DNA from: Lepidostoma basale
Lineage: Eukaryota; Arthropoda; Insecta; Trichoptera; Lepidostomatidae
Direction of reading: 5' to 3'
Assembly: GCA_022606425.2 (NCBI GenBank)
Contig: JAHDVF020000067.1
Span: 1-64,000 of the forward strand
DNA: 64,000 nt
The position numbers and the translations under genes were made by a program. Positions 63,605 through 64,000 of the stretch are shown here, one piece after another. The notes beneath the pieces were generated by a model. That model saw nothing but the letters and a program-made list of their open reading frames with translations. It was not told the origin of the DNA and ran no database searches. The first letter of the stretch is position 1, and each line of letters starts with the position of its first letter.

Positions 63605-63870
63605 CTTCTTCTTTTTAATAGATCTGACGATCTATCGCACGGGAATCCATGATGAGAACCAGCTGTCCTATTTCTTAGGTGGTCTTTCAGGTGGACTCTG
63701 TCCAGGGGGATTTCGTTAGCGGTTGTATATGCGAGTCTGTCACTATCCATTCTGGCTACATGGTCCCTCCAGTATCTTCTTCTGGATCTACTCCACCGAA
63801 CGATATCCTCTATTTCGCAAGTTTTTCTTGTGTCTGCGTTACGGCCACGATCTTGAAGAGTTTTTTAGCA
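63605..63870 (-). mobile_element. RTE-like 3' end with (GAA)n tail (minus)
   Basis: TTCTTCTTCTT at the left is the tail complement; the minus strand reads the [23 protein letters not shown], [12 protein letters not shown] and DSDRLAYTTANEIPLD blocks. Same family as 33385 and 60315. Confidence 0.8.
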
Positions 63871-64000
63871 TATAAGAACAAGCTGAATTCATTTATCAGG
63901 CCTTATTTTTTTATTTCTTTGTGTTTTTATATATGTATTACAGTTGCTGTTATCCTAAATAATTAAATATTATAAATTTTTAATTAATCATTTCGTACGT

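Overview
The window looks like a stretch of an insect (at least arthropod) nuclear genome. It is strongly AT-rich, the genes are split by GT..AG introns of hundreds to thousands of bases, and more than half of the identifiable sequence is decayed transposable elements: 3' ends of non-LTR retrotransposons, a tRNA-derived SINE, MITEs, and hairpin elements with hammerhead-like cores. I cannot name the species.

Three protein genes can be assembled with every splice phase agreeing. (1) 14721..9950, minus strand: thiamine pyrophosphokinase, 5 exons, 283 aa, with the usual family motifs. (2) 38724..18847, minus strand: an M1 (aminopeptidase N family) protein, 14 exons, 942 aa, with a signal peptide and an intact frame. 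All three zinc ligands, the catalytic tyrosine and the GAMEN motif are replaced, and there is no GPI-anchor tail, so it should be a secreted, catalytically dead aminopeptidase relative. (3) 52911..58516, plus strand: an adhesion-type GPCR of 1315 aa, in two coding exons (a 72-bp signal-peptide exon and one 3.9-kb exon), with two lectin-like modules, an Ig-like stretch, a hormone-receptor motif, a GAIN/GPS region with an intact HL|T cleavage site, and seven membrane segments.

Layout: 1-283, 81-bp tandem repeat; 284-9.5 kb, repeats and unassigned AT-rich DNA; 9.9-14.7 kb, thiamine pyrophosphokinase; 14.8-18.3 kb, retrotransposon debris; 18.7-38.7 kb, the aminopeptidase-like gene, its introns full of inserts; 38.9-40.2 kb, two well-bounded MITEs just upstream of its first coding exon; 40.2-52.6 kb, a dense field of retrotransposon 3' ends, SINEs and hairpins; 52.9-58.5 kb, the GPCR; 58.6-64 kb, repeats and unassigned DNA. 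The three genes have no evident pathway in common and look like ordinary neighbours.

The repeat fraction holds the most unusual signal. A family of hairpin elements carries the series TGANGA - one A/T - stem II - GAAAC - short self-complementary stem III - TC/TT. Stem II differs in sequence from copy to copy but stays paired. This is the core of a hammerhead ribozyme as known from Penelope-like element termini, with one consistent extra nucleotide. One copy (40326-40606) has exact ends and a 12-bp target duplication.
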